This document shows, piece after piece, positions 45,883-56,266 of a stretch of 64,000 nucleotides of DNA. The translations under genes and the position numbers were made by a program. The DNA is from Anthoceros angustus. Its lineage: Eukaryota > Streptophyta > Anthocerotopsida > Anthocerotales > Anthocerotaceae. The stretch spans positions 434,001 to 498,000 of the forward strand of contig MU008186.1 in assembly GCA_010909165.1 (NCBI GenBank). The letters run 5' to 3'. Position 1 is the stretch's first letter, and each line of letters begins with the position of its first letter. The notes below the pieces were generated by a model. The model was not told where the DNA came from. It saw only the letters and a program-made list of their open reading frames with translations, and did no database searches.

Positions 45883-48800
45883 TGTGGGCTATGCACTTCG
45901 GGAGTTAGAAATAAGTAGGGTTTCGCTTTTAGGATTGAAGGATAAATAAGGGAAAAGGAGGAATAAATTGGGGTAGCGCCGGACGAGGCTCGGAGTATAC
46001 TCCGACTGGAGTGAACAACGGACCCCGCATTACTATGGCAAGCTCCGGACCACGGAGTAACGGATAAGTCCGAACCCACCTGTGTCAAAATAGGATAAGT
46101 ACGCCAGGAAAGTAACCAGGAGCGAGGCGTGAGGATGACGAGGCGGCGCCACGGACGGCCCCGAGTGGAGGTCGGGCATGCGTGAGGTCAGACCGTAACC
46201 TTGCAGGCCGTTATAGCGGTATTCACGCCCGCGGCCGCGCGCGCGAAGGCCGTAAGCAAGCGAGGGTCGAGTAAGCCATGCACTCGCGCTACGGACAACG
46301 AAGAGGCGCCCCGCCGAGCTTACTTCCACAAGCGCGCCAAGGAGGGAGGTCATTCGGCAGCCTCCGCAATCACCCTTGCGCCCGCAATCCGCTCGGCGCG
46401 CCTTTTGGGCGCACCAGAGCGGACCGCCAAGGTTGGAGCAACGAACGCGGCGAGGAACATCGTGCGCCGACCGCCGCCAGCCTACAAAGAATAAGAGGAG
46501 GAGAAAGCAATGGCACCCAAAAGCCGACGGAGTCTGGGAGCCATGGACCGTGGAGCGCAACATTGTGACCCGCGCTATCCGGACCCCGCCGGAGGAAGTG
46601 GGGAATTGGTGCGGAGTGGCATCCGGACGTGTTCCAAATGGTCTCGACCTTTGACAACGCTACCTAGTCCGGAGTTTGCCCGAAGATGCGGCGATCAACA
46701 AGGAGGTCCGATCCAAGAACCTCCGGAGGACCCGAGGCGATGGACCTTGAGGTCCCGAGGATGGCCTACAACCGCCCAAGGAGGAAGAAGGGGCGTGGTG
46801 CCGAGCCCCTTAAGGCGAAGGGAAGATAGGGCCACGCCGCGCGGAGGCTCGAACGCAATGACAACCAACGGATGGTTGATATCCGATCCGCCGGATCCGA
46901 GTAAGGGCGGTAGCCCGGATCATTGTCCATTGAACTCGCCACCAAGGTGGATCACCTTGGTGATAACCTGCTGGTATTCTCGCATGCGCCCAGCTGGGAA
47001 GAGAGCGACTGGGAAGGATTATCTTCGCCTGGCTCAGAGGCACGCAAGCTAAGGAGCGAGAAGCCTCGCTTATCAGATCGACCCCATACCGATTCATGTA
47101 TGGGGACATTTCGAGCTCAAGGAGGAGAGCTTGAGCGGCGCTAAGGGGCCGGAGGCCCCGCTGTAGAGCGTGCAAGGGCGCCTGAGGTGGGGGTCGCCCT
47201 TCAAGACCAAGCGACTGGAGGAGGACGATCGAGGATTCCTGACTCCATACGCCCTGAGCGAACCCCTCACCACCTGTGGAAGTTTGGGAGGCGATTCCCC
47301 TTCCTCCTTTTGGTGCCCTCCGAGCAGCACAGGAGAGGGCGCTGGCGGCCCGCACCGGGTAACAACAACAACAACCACGACGGCCGCCGAGCCCCGACGA
47401 ACTCACGGGAGCAAGAGGCGAAGACGGTGCCGCTTACCAACGCAAAGACCGAAGGTGCTTACCCCGCCTACGAGTGGCAAGAGGTCAAGAGGCGTAAGGA
47501 GGGCGAAGGGGACGTGGCCAAGGAGGGAGGTCATGCCGCAGCCTCCGCAATCCTCAGCCCTTGCGCCCGCAATCCGGCCTCGGGCGCCTTTTGGGCGCCC
47601 AGAGCGCACCGCCAAGGTTGGAGCAACGAACGCGCGAAGGAGGAACATCGGCCGGACTGCCCAGCAGAACAAGAGGAGGAGAAAGCAATGGCACCCAAAA
47701 GCCGACGGAAACTGGGAGCCATGGACCGTGGAGCGCAACATTGTGACCCGCTATCCGGACTTCGGGCCGGAGGAAGCAGGGGAATTGGTGCAGAGTGGCA
47801 TCCGGACGTGTTCCAAATGGTCTCGACCTTTGACAACGCTACTCTAGTCCGGAGTTTGCCCGAAGATGCCGGGCGGCGATCAACAAGGAGGTCCGATCCA
47901 AGAACCTCCGGAGGACCCGAGGCGATGGACCTTGAGGTCCCGAGGATGGCCTACAACCGCCCAAGGAGGAAGAAGGGGCGTGGTGCCGAGCCCCTTAAGG
48001 CGAAGGGAAGATAGGCCGCCCACGCCGGCCGAGGCTCGAACGCAATGGACAACCAACGGATGGTTGATATCCGATCCGCCGGATCCGAGTAAGGGCGGTA
48101 GCCCGGATCATTGTCCATTGAACTCGCCACCAAGGTGGATCACCTTGGTGATAACCTGGTATTCTCGCATGCGCCCAATGGGAAGAGAGCGGGAAGGATT
48201 ATCTTCGCCTGCCTGGGCCAGAGGCACGCAAGCTAAGGAGCGAGAAGCCTCGCCATCAGATCGACCCCATACCGATTCATGTATGGGGACATTTCGAGCC
48301 TCAAGGAGGGAGAGCTTGAGCGCCCAAGGAGGCCCCGCTGTAGAGCGTGCAAGGGCGCCTGAGGTGGGGGTCGCCCTTCAAGACCAAGCGACTGGAGGAG
48401 GACGATCGAGGATTCCTGACTCCATACGCCCTGAGCGAACCCCTCACCACCTGTGGAAGTTTGGGAGGCGATTCTTCCTTCCTCCTTTTGGTGCCCTCCG
48501 AGCCCCTTAAGGCGAAGGAGGGAGCCGATGGAGGGGCCGACCGGCTGCAAACAATGTACCAACCACGACACAACCCGACGGGAGCCGGAGTCAAGAGGCG
48601 AAGACGGTGCCGCTTACCAACGCAAAGACTCGGGTGATTTACCCCGCCTACTGAGTGGCAAGAGGTCAAGAGGCGAAGGAGGAGGCGAAGGGGACGTGGC
48701 CCAAGGAGCAGGAGGTCACCGCGCACACCCCGAGCCGGCCCCTGCCCCCGGCTGTGGGGCAAAAGAGCTTGCTCCTGACCCCTCACCTCCTCCGAGCCCT

Positions 48801-51476
48801 GTGAGAAAGAGGGCACAAAGGAGTTAGAGGCCAAGAGGGCCAAGAGGGTGAGACTCGGACCTCACCACTGTGACCCGAGGGTCCCGATTAGGTCCGAGAA
48901 CCCACCGACTTACTCGGATCAAGGTATGGAGGTCCTTGGCGATCGAGAAATGCCGGCTCCACTACGGACTTTGTGGGGCCTCACTGATGGCCGTGGAAGA
49001 AACACGGCGAGTCCTGCTACCGCCATGGACGGAATGCTTTGGGGTCTGTGCAGAGAAGACCTGTGAAGTGGAGGCCACCCGAGGAGGATGGTGGAACCCA
49101 AGAGCAAGTGAAGGCGGCCGAGGGCAAAGGAAAAGGCGGAGTCCTCGCCGGATCGAGGAAGGGAAACGCCGGCGGTGAGCGAGGCCCGTTCAACAGATCT
49201 AAGGTTCTTCACTGCAACAAGCAAGCTCAGGGAGGCCCAAGCGGCGGAGGACCTTGCAGAAGAGGGAAGCGCAGCAGAGGCGGAAGAGGCCCGGCACAAG
49301 AGAGAGCTCGGGACTGGCGGAGGCGGCCAGAGCGGCCAAATGGGCGAGGCCTGTAAAGGCGGCGAAGGAGTCAAGTCGAAGAGCGACCGGATCACCATGC
49401 ACGTGATCGAACCGTGGAGAGAGTCACAGTACCGAGGCTAACTCAAGGCCGTGACAAAGGCCATGGAGTGGGGGCCAAGACGGGAGATAGAGGATCTCCG
49501 AGTACAGGGAGGTAGAAGGAGGCGCAGATGGAGGACAAGAAGGACACTGAGCTACAACCCAAGATGCGCTTGAGCAGCAGTGATTCTCAACGAGAGAATC
49601 CACGACTCGAGCACGAAATGAGCCCGCCCGTCTCAAGACGGAGGAAAATCGCGACTATCCAAGGAGTTGGACGCTGCTGTGCTATGAGCCGGAGGAAGTC
49701 CGAGCCTGGACGGAGGTATCCGACCGAGAGGGAGTCATGAGCTAAAGGCCGTAATGAACGGAGCGCGAGCACCGGAAGCGTAAAAGAAGCCGCCGTCCAC
49801 CGAAAGGCGGAAGGGAACGCCGCGCTATGGCGGTAAGCTGGCGGAAAGGAAACGACGGAGCCGGAGCAGCAATGCTGGCAGCAGAGGTGACCGAGGCCGC
49901 CTTGTAGCCTCACGATACCGGCCCCACCACACAACCGGGCAGAGAGGTGGCCCAACAAGCCGGCAAAAGACGCTCCAACACTTATGGCGAGGGAGTATCG
50001 GTCCCGCACACGTGGAAGAGGCAATTCAACAAGTCGATCTGACTTTGCCTATTACCACGCCGAGCTCCTCAAGGCGAGAAGCCTCGACGGCCGCCGCACG
50101 GACGGACCGGAAGGCTCAAGGAGATGAAGGCCACGGGAAAGACAGGGACCCTAGTGGCCCCTGCTTGAGATGACGGAGCGGAGAGGAGCAACCGGAGGAG
50201 CAGAACGAGGAGCGCGGATGCGATCGAGGTAAGCACCCGCACCTCACCATGGAAGGAGGGCCAACGGGAGTCACCGGGCGATCGGGAAGCTGAGGACTTC
50301 GAGGGAGAGCCACGGAGGAGTCCCGTGAGGGAGGAAACCCGGTGGGCGTGAGTCCTGACTTTGTCCGACCCCAGAGGAGGCCGGACCAAGTCCGACTGAA
50401 TAAGTCCGGACCAAGTCCGACTAATAAGTCCGACTCAAGTCCGGACTGAATAACTGACCCGAGGTCCGGACCCCGAGACAAGGTCCTACCCACGACCTGC
50501 CGGACTCAAGTTCTGTGAGTCGAGACAGACCTCGAGGACCGGCGGCAAGAAGGAGGAGCCCCTTCGACTTACGCTTAGGGGAGCCGAGCGGGTCCCCCAC
50601 CGGCAAGGACCTGGGAGGCCAGGAGGATGACGCCGTGGTAACGGCGGCTGTCGATCACAGAGCCCAACCCGATGTGATTCCGGGAGAGGAGGGCCCGCCT
50701 CACGGATCATCCGATTGGGTGCACCACAACCGCTGTGACGGGGATTGACCACCCATTCCGAGGAGGGGCCTGTGACCTTCCCACAACGGCGAAGGAGATA
50801 GGGGGATAGGGGGTAGGCGGCCGATTAGGGTATACCGAAAGCACGCCGTAATAGGGGTGTAATAAAGACGCCACCTTGGGCGCAGATAAGAGGGCCGAGG
50901 CCTAGTAAAGCATCTTTCTTGGTGTTGATGCCGCTCTGCACCTTTGTGAGTCTTCTTGCTAACGTGAGTCCCGAGTCACCGAAAGGTGCACGGCGCCCGG
51001 GAGATTGATCAAGGTCCCGTGACGACTTAACGCTGTGGTGTGTGTGGAAGGGTGATCGGTGATCCGTGCTCGTCGAGCCGCGTCCGACACCGAACGGACG
51101 AACGCTGTGAGCCGAGGAACTCCGGAGGGTGTAGAGCCCGGACGGAGAGGCCCGGAACGACGAGGAGGTCCGGATCACAGAATCCGGCCTTTTCTAAGAT
51201 CAAGAGTGTAGCGTGAGAGGAGAGAGGAAAGGACCGATGCGTGAAGGATGTATGTGAACGATACGGACGCGAACGGTCCTTAAACGCTTGGCCATACCGG
51301 CCTCAGACGGTGAACGCTAGAGTAGTTAGGTGTGTGAGTTGAGACCGAACGCTAAGGACGGTAAGAATCACCGAAACGCGGTAAACGGGCCTATCATTCC
51401 CTTGGGAACGGACTTCTTCCTACAACGACACGGGATTGTGCGCGCCCGGCTGGCCATCAGCAAAAGTCCCGCCACA
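45883..51476 (+). repeat. Right LTR, 5,594 bp
   Basis: Same ends as the left LTR (TGTGGGCTATGCACTTCG ... AGTCCCGCCACA). It is 1,156 bp longer, which is accounted for by the internal tandem duplication at 46,341-48,715. Differences from the left LTR are mostly 1-6 bp indels. Confidence 0.93.
46341..48715 (+). repeat. 1.18-kb tandem duplication inside right LTR
   Basis: Two head-to-tail units start with GGAGGGAGGTCAT at 46,341 and 47,522. Each contains the landmark CAATGGCACCCAAAAGCCGA (46,509 and 47,688) that occurs once in the left LTR (35,429). The break joins two GGAG.AGGTCA sites 1.18 kb apart, consistent with unequal recombination at a short homology. Confidence 0.9.
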
Positions 51477-51481
51477 AAGGT
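51477..51481. repeat. Target-site duplication, right copy
   Basis: AAGGT, identical to 34,784-34,788. Confidence 0.9.
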
Positions 51482-51887
51482 TCAGCTTCTGCCTTCACAT
51501 TTGGCTCCTCCTTCACTCCACGACGACATCGTTTGGTGGGGGCAAGTGCAATTTGCACGCAATCTTCATCCTGATGGAGCTGATTGCCTCCAGACTAAGA
51601 TGCTGGATGCACCTGTAAGAAAGGGCTCGCTGGCGACTGCCACATAGCAAGAGGTGGCAAGGAATTGCCAACAGCTGACGCCCCAAGGATGGGCACTGTG
51701 TAAGGCAATGGAAAGTTATTGGCAGAAGAAAAACCGCTCACTTGTGAGCCTTGCGAGAAGCTGGTTATTTGTGAGCCTTCTGCGAAGCCGTTCCTTCGCC
51801 ACTGAACTTGAACATTGAAACGACCATTGAAACCACCACTGACGTACGAGAACATACTTTCATGAGGCTGACGCAGAAACGAATCCA

Positions 51888-52500
51888 TGTTTGCCTTGCT
51901 TAAGCAAAGCAATGGTTTCTAAATGAGGTTCACGACTTATGGAAGAAGGTGCGCTTCCCGCTACAAAATGAAGTGAGTCACTAGGTTGAACGGCATGGTG
52001 AACGGGGTGTCCAAACAGACGTGAGAGATAAATTATTTACCGTAATAAAGTCTTAAAAAATATTACATGTCTATATACCATTGCTTAGAAGTTTTTGGGT
52101 CCGACATAAACAGACCCTGTCGGTAGCTACTAACACCTTTCACAAGTGAGAGAACTTGCCAAGTCACCATGGCATGACCGGGCAGTGTATAGGTTAAGGG
52201 TTTACGGGCAACACCCAATCCCGGCTATGGCATGACCGGGTAGTGTATAAGGGGTTTACGGGCAACCCAATCCCTGATAAGGTGGTCATAGTGTAAACCC
52301 GGCCTCAAAGTGCAGTGGCAGTACACACGTGCCGACAAGAACGCCAGTGGTTGCGCAACCCGACGTGGAATTGCATACATTTGGCTTCCCGTCGCACATG
52401 AGATAGTGGCATTTCCAGCAAAGCATCATGCCTGAAGAGTCCTGCGTCTTCCAGTGAAGCCTGTAGCCAGCGCTGAGCAGGAGTGGAACTGTTGGTCGTC
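51888..52500. other. Flank between Harbinger ORF1 and MFP gene
   Basis: No gene recognised. It contains a two-copy tandem repeat at 52,170-52,275, and the sequence GGGGTGTCCAAACAGAC near 52,010 that could belong to a Harbinger terminus, although no matching inverted repeat was found on the left. The 3' part is the promoter side of the MFP gene. Confidence 0.4.
52170..52275. repeat. Two-copy tandem repeat of about 55 bp
   Basis: TGGCATGACCGGGCAGTGTA...GGGTTTACGGGCAA...CCCAATCCC at 52,170 is repeated at 52,228 with a few short gaps. Confidence 0.85.
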
Positions 52501-55500
52501 ATGGCGAAGGTGTGGCTTGAAGTGGGGAGTGATGGCGTCGGTGTTATCACATTTGAGAACCCACCTGTGAATGCACTCAGTGTCGCTGGTCAGTGGATTC
52601 AGCTCCACTATCGGAAACAAGTTTGACCTGGTACTGTGTCGCGGGTTTGGTTCACGGAGCACTCGATTATTTAGACATGTTTGCAAACTTGTGCAGTTTG
52701 GAATGGATTGTACTTGCGCTACAAAGAGGCCTACGACAGAGAGGATGTCAAAGCCATTGTTCTCACTGGTCAGATTCCCAGCGGATGTATAAGATGTTGT
52801 TTCGGATTTTGCCATTTTTTCCAGTCACTTGCTGCTGGGATACACTCCCCTGTTGAACACGGTGTGGGTTTGAAGGTGGGGGCAGCAAGTTCTGTGGAGG
52901 AGCGGACGCTACTGGTTTCAAGAGTGTTAATGAGCCAAGTAAGTAGACCGAGCTTCGACTGGCAAGCCCAATTCTCTACGGCCAGCCATCTTCTTTTTCT
53001 TTCTAATCTGTGGCTGGAATCTTGTGCAGAGCGGGATGATTTGGTGCCTATGGACAGGCGTGACTTTGCGAACAAGTTCCTTGAAGGTTTGGTGGTGGCT
53101 GTCCTCTCCATTCCCTGTGCAGTGTGTGTGTAATTTCCCTTCCCTCTCGGCCTGATTTATATCGTGTTTGAGCAGACGGGCCTAAGCCAAGTGTTGCTGC
53201 AATCGAGACCTTTGCGTTGGGTGGAGGCTTGGAGGTTGCCATGGTACTACTGTGTAACTGAGCTCCTTTTGAGAAGGCTATTTGCCTTCTGTATCTGATT
53301 GTCGGCACCGTGCATCGGAGGCAGAAATCCTGATGTGATACTGGTGTAACAGGTTTGCCATGCAAGAATAGCTGTTCCAAAAGCAACCCTTGGCCTGCCA
53401 GAACTGCAACTGGGAATCATCCCAGGATTGGGTGGTAATCACACGCATGCATTTAAAGTGGAAGGGTCCAGGCAAAATGATGTCCAGATCTGTTGCAAAG
53501 GTTTCTGAGGCTTTTGGTCTGTTCGGTGAAGGTACTCAGCGCCTGCCACGGTTAGTAGGAGTGAAGAAAGCATTGGAGATGATGCTGGTATATCGGCTTA
53601 TTTCTTCACACCAAACATTTGCAACCAGTATGTCTGGAATTGGCCAAGAGCATACGTGGGCAGTGACTTGTGATTAAGGGTGACAGTGCATGGAACATGC
53701 AGGCATCAAAGACTATCTCCTCAGAGGAGGCAAAGGAATTAGGACTTGTGGACGAAATTGCGCAGCCTGAAGAGTTACTCAAGGTTGCTCGCAGCTGGGC
53801 TCTGGACATTGCCCAACGAAAGCAAATCTGGCAAGTATCACTGTTGAAGGTGGATCGGATAGGGCCCATTGAAGAGGCTTTGCAAGCAGTTCGTGAGGCT
53901 AGAACTAAAGCTCAGAAGGCACTACGAAATGTGATCCACCCTTTCAAGTGTTTAGATGTGATTGAGGAAGGCTTGCGCAGAGGTGGTTTAGCAGGAACTG
54001 CTGAGGTCAGTATGGTCAGTGTTTGAAAGTGTCATGCGATCATTACCATGCCTTGAGCTAAGGTGTGGATTGTCCTTGACAGGAAGCAAAGGTAGCCAAT
54101 GAGTTGATGCAGACTTCACAATCCAAAGCCCTTACTCATGTCTTCTTTGCACAACGTGCAGCCAGTAAGGTGAATGGTCAAGCCTTCAAATGGTTTCCCA
54201 TAATGGTTGTGACTATCTTTGCTAATCTTTTCTCCGACTCAGATTCCTGGCATCTCAGATCAGAAACTGAAGCCCCGGCCCATCAGAACGGTTGCTATCG
54301 TGGGCGGTGGTTTGATGGGTTCAGGAATTGCAACTTCTCTGATACTGAGTGGAATTCCGATTTATTTGAAAGAGGTTAACAACGCATTCCTACAGGCTGG
54401 CACTGATCGTATTGCAGGTATGCATGTAGCATGTCGTCATAATGTAGTGATGGAATAGGTCTTTTGTGAGCGTTTGCGTGTCCTGTGCAGAAAATCTAAA
54501 AAGACGTTTTCCTAGAAGTCATACACGACAGGATTTGTTGCAAGTTAAGTTACAGGAGACGCTCAATCTTGTGAAAGGCACTCTCGACTACAACGACTTC
54601 CAGAATGTTGATCTTGTGATTGAGGTACTTGGACTGGAGGATGTTTCTGACTTGCGTTATCAGGTAGCATTGGTGGCTAATTTTGTTTTCTAGCACTATA
54701 GGCTGTGGTGGAAAACGTTCGCCTCAAGCAAGAAATATTCTACAATTTAGAGAAGTATTGCAGCCCTCAGTGCATACTCGCATCAAATACTTCAACAATT
54801 GATCTACGTGTTGTTGGTGCAAGGACTAATGCTCAGCATCGTATTGTTGGGCTACACTACTTCAGGTATGACTGGACAATACATGTGGAACTTTTTCCAG
54901 TTTATTTCTGGGACTCGACTTAAACTTTGTGGGATACTTACATCTTTGTGCTCATGCGGTGCAGTCCAGCCCATGTGATGCCCCTGTTGGAGATAGTCCG
55001 CACTGAACATACATCAGCGCAAGTTCTTGTGGACTCATTAGCGCTAGCTAGGATTACCAAGAAAGTTTCTGTCGTTGTGGAGAGCTCAATAGGCTTTGCA
55101 GTGAACAGAGTATTCTTCCCGTATAGCATGGCAGCTGTCTTCCTAGCAGTTGCAGGAGTGGATCCGAATCGATTGGACAGGGTTATTGAAGGCTTTGGCA
55201 TGCCCATGGGTCCTTTTAGGTACTTGCCTGCACTTTCAGTTTCCTTAATTTGAGCTTTGTTGTCTGGAGGTGATCTTGAGGATATTCCATTCAGTGCACC
55301 ACAACCAACCAGATCACATTTGAGAGTTTGCAGACTGTCGGACCTTACGGGAATAGAGGTGGCTGCTGCAGTTACCAAAATATGGTGCCAAGCGTTTCCA
55401 GATCGAACATATGAAATAAGCTTCTGGGATTCTCTCATCAAGGCTGAAAGATTGGGTGAGTGCACAGTTCAATAACGACATTCAAACTATCTCCATACAA

Positions 55501-56266
55501 GTTGAGGTCTACCGACATGTGGGCTCACTTATACTTTCAAATGCAGGGGAAAAAGTTGGTAAGGGAACTTATGACTATAAGCCAGGAACCAGAGCACCTA
55601 CAACTAGTATTGAGACAGAGAATATCCTGCAAGAGTTGAGGAGATCTTCAGGTGTCAGGCAGGTATGTCAATGTTCCGGTTGCCAGCTAGCAGTTGCTGC
55701 CAGTGTCCGATAGCAGAAGGGTGCAAAAGACTCACTGCCTTCCTGTGGCTGGGTGCAACAGGGAGCAAGTTGGACAGATGAGGAGATAGTGGAAATGGTA
55801 TTGTTTCCTGTTGTGAATGAAGCATGTCGAACCCTCGAGGAAGGGGTGGTCATTCGTGCATCAGATTTGGATCTTGCATCGGTCCTGGGAATGTGTTTCC
55901 CGAAGTACAGGTAAACAAATTTGTCCTCGGGCCTGAAAGCCGTGTCATTGCGTGTTCTGCTTCTCAAGGCTTGTGTACTACGCAGAGGTGGTATCGTCTT
56001 CTGGGCTGACGTCGTTGGTCCGGGGCATATCTGTTCGCGGTTGGCACACTGGTCGAGTTTGTATGGAGATTTTTTCAAGCCGTCTTCTGCTTTAGAAAGG
56101 GTGGCGGCCCAGAAGCGGCAAGTCGTAAGTGGAAAGACCTAAGACCATTTGTTCTTGCTGATTGCAGATGTTTCCAAATGCAATGACGGCAGTCCAATCA
56201 AACCATACTAACGATGGATGCTTTGGGCAGGCTGACATCCCAGCTATACTGCCGGCCAGGTTATGA
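52501..56266 (+). CDS. MFP2: Peroxisomal multifunctional protein (enoyl-CoA hydratase / 3-hydroxyacyl-CoA dehydrogenase)
   Basis: Eighteen exons join in frame to 742 aa (Arabidopsis MFP2 is 725): 52501-52588, 52697-52768, 52876-52938, 53030-53086, 53176-53243, 53353-53434, 53532-53587, 53703-54005, 54083-54169, 54243-54417, 54491-54624, 54702-54865, 54965-55219, 55334-55455, 55547-55662, 55762-55910, 55986-56124, 56168-56266. It carries the two middle steps of fatty-acid beta-oxidation. Hydratase part: [11 protein letters not shown] (about 54-64), [37 protein letters not shown]. Dehydrogenase part: Rossmann loop [12 protein letters not shown] (309-320), [21 protein letters not shown] and a second C-terminal domain ending [11 protein letters not shown]. 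The last 33-codon exon follows a strong GTAAGT donor and ends in A-R-L, a type 1 peroxisomal signal; reading through it instead would stop at 56,142 without one. Exons 3 and 4 are the least certain. Confidence 0.9.

Larger units (their letters stand above)
34789..51476 (+). mobile_element. Ty3/Gypsy LTR retrotransposon with giant LTRs
   Basis: A complete 16.7-kb element: LTR 34,789-39,226, internal region 39,227-45,882, LTR 45,883-51,476, with TG...CA ends and a perfect 5-bp target-site duplication. The internal order is gag, protease, reverse transcriptase, RNase H, integrase, which is diagnostic of Ty3/Gypsy. No chromodomain was seen at the integrase end, where the C-terminus reads TVNGWVKKYHV. 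The primer-binding site resembles the complement of plant tRNA-Asp. Every protein domain is broken by many short indels, so the copy as written cannot be autonomous; either it has decayed or the assembly carries errors. It sits inside the Myb-like ORF of a Harbinger element. Confidence 0.95.
34148..51887 (-). pseudogene. Harbinger Myb/SANT-like ORF1, split by a Gypsy element
   Basis: The minus strand codes a Myb/SANT-like (trihelix-type) protein of the kind found as ORF1 in PIF/Harbinger elements. It binds DNA with the transposase. The N-terminal part runs from the ATG at 51,887 to 51,482. It stops at the target site of the Gypsy element and resumes, in the same frame, at 34,783 after the duplicated AAGGT. 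The join reads ...KEEPNVKAEAEPSTSGKRAD, immediately followed by AWKEHHVINLIHV, the start of the Myb domain. An intron of 82 nt (34,678-34,597) precedes IDIWSKVAAAIATTCHDFDK. The C-terminal part contains WFDIVDLYMHNR and ends at 34,148. Three in-frame TAG stops are present (51,597-51,595; 34,709-34,707; 34,510-34,508). The ORF was probably already decaying or decayed after the insertion. Confidence 0.82.

Noticed and set aside
32000-52060. Harbinger terminal inverted repeats
   Set aside because: GGGGTGTCCAAACAGAC-like sequence near 52,010 resembles some termini, but no matching inverted copy was found left of the transposase.
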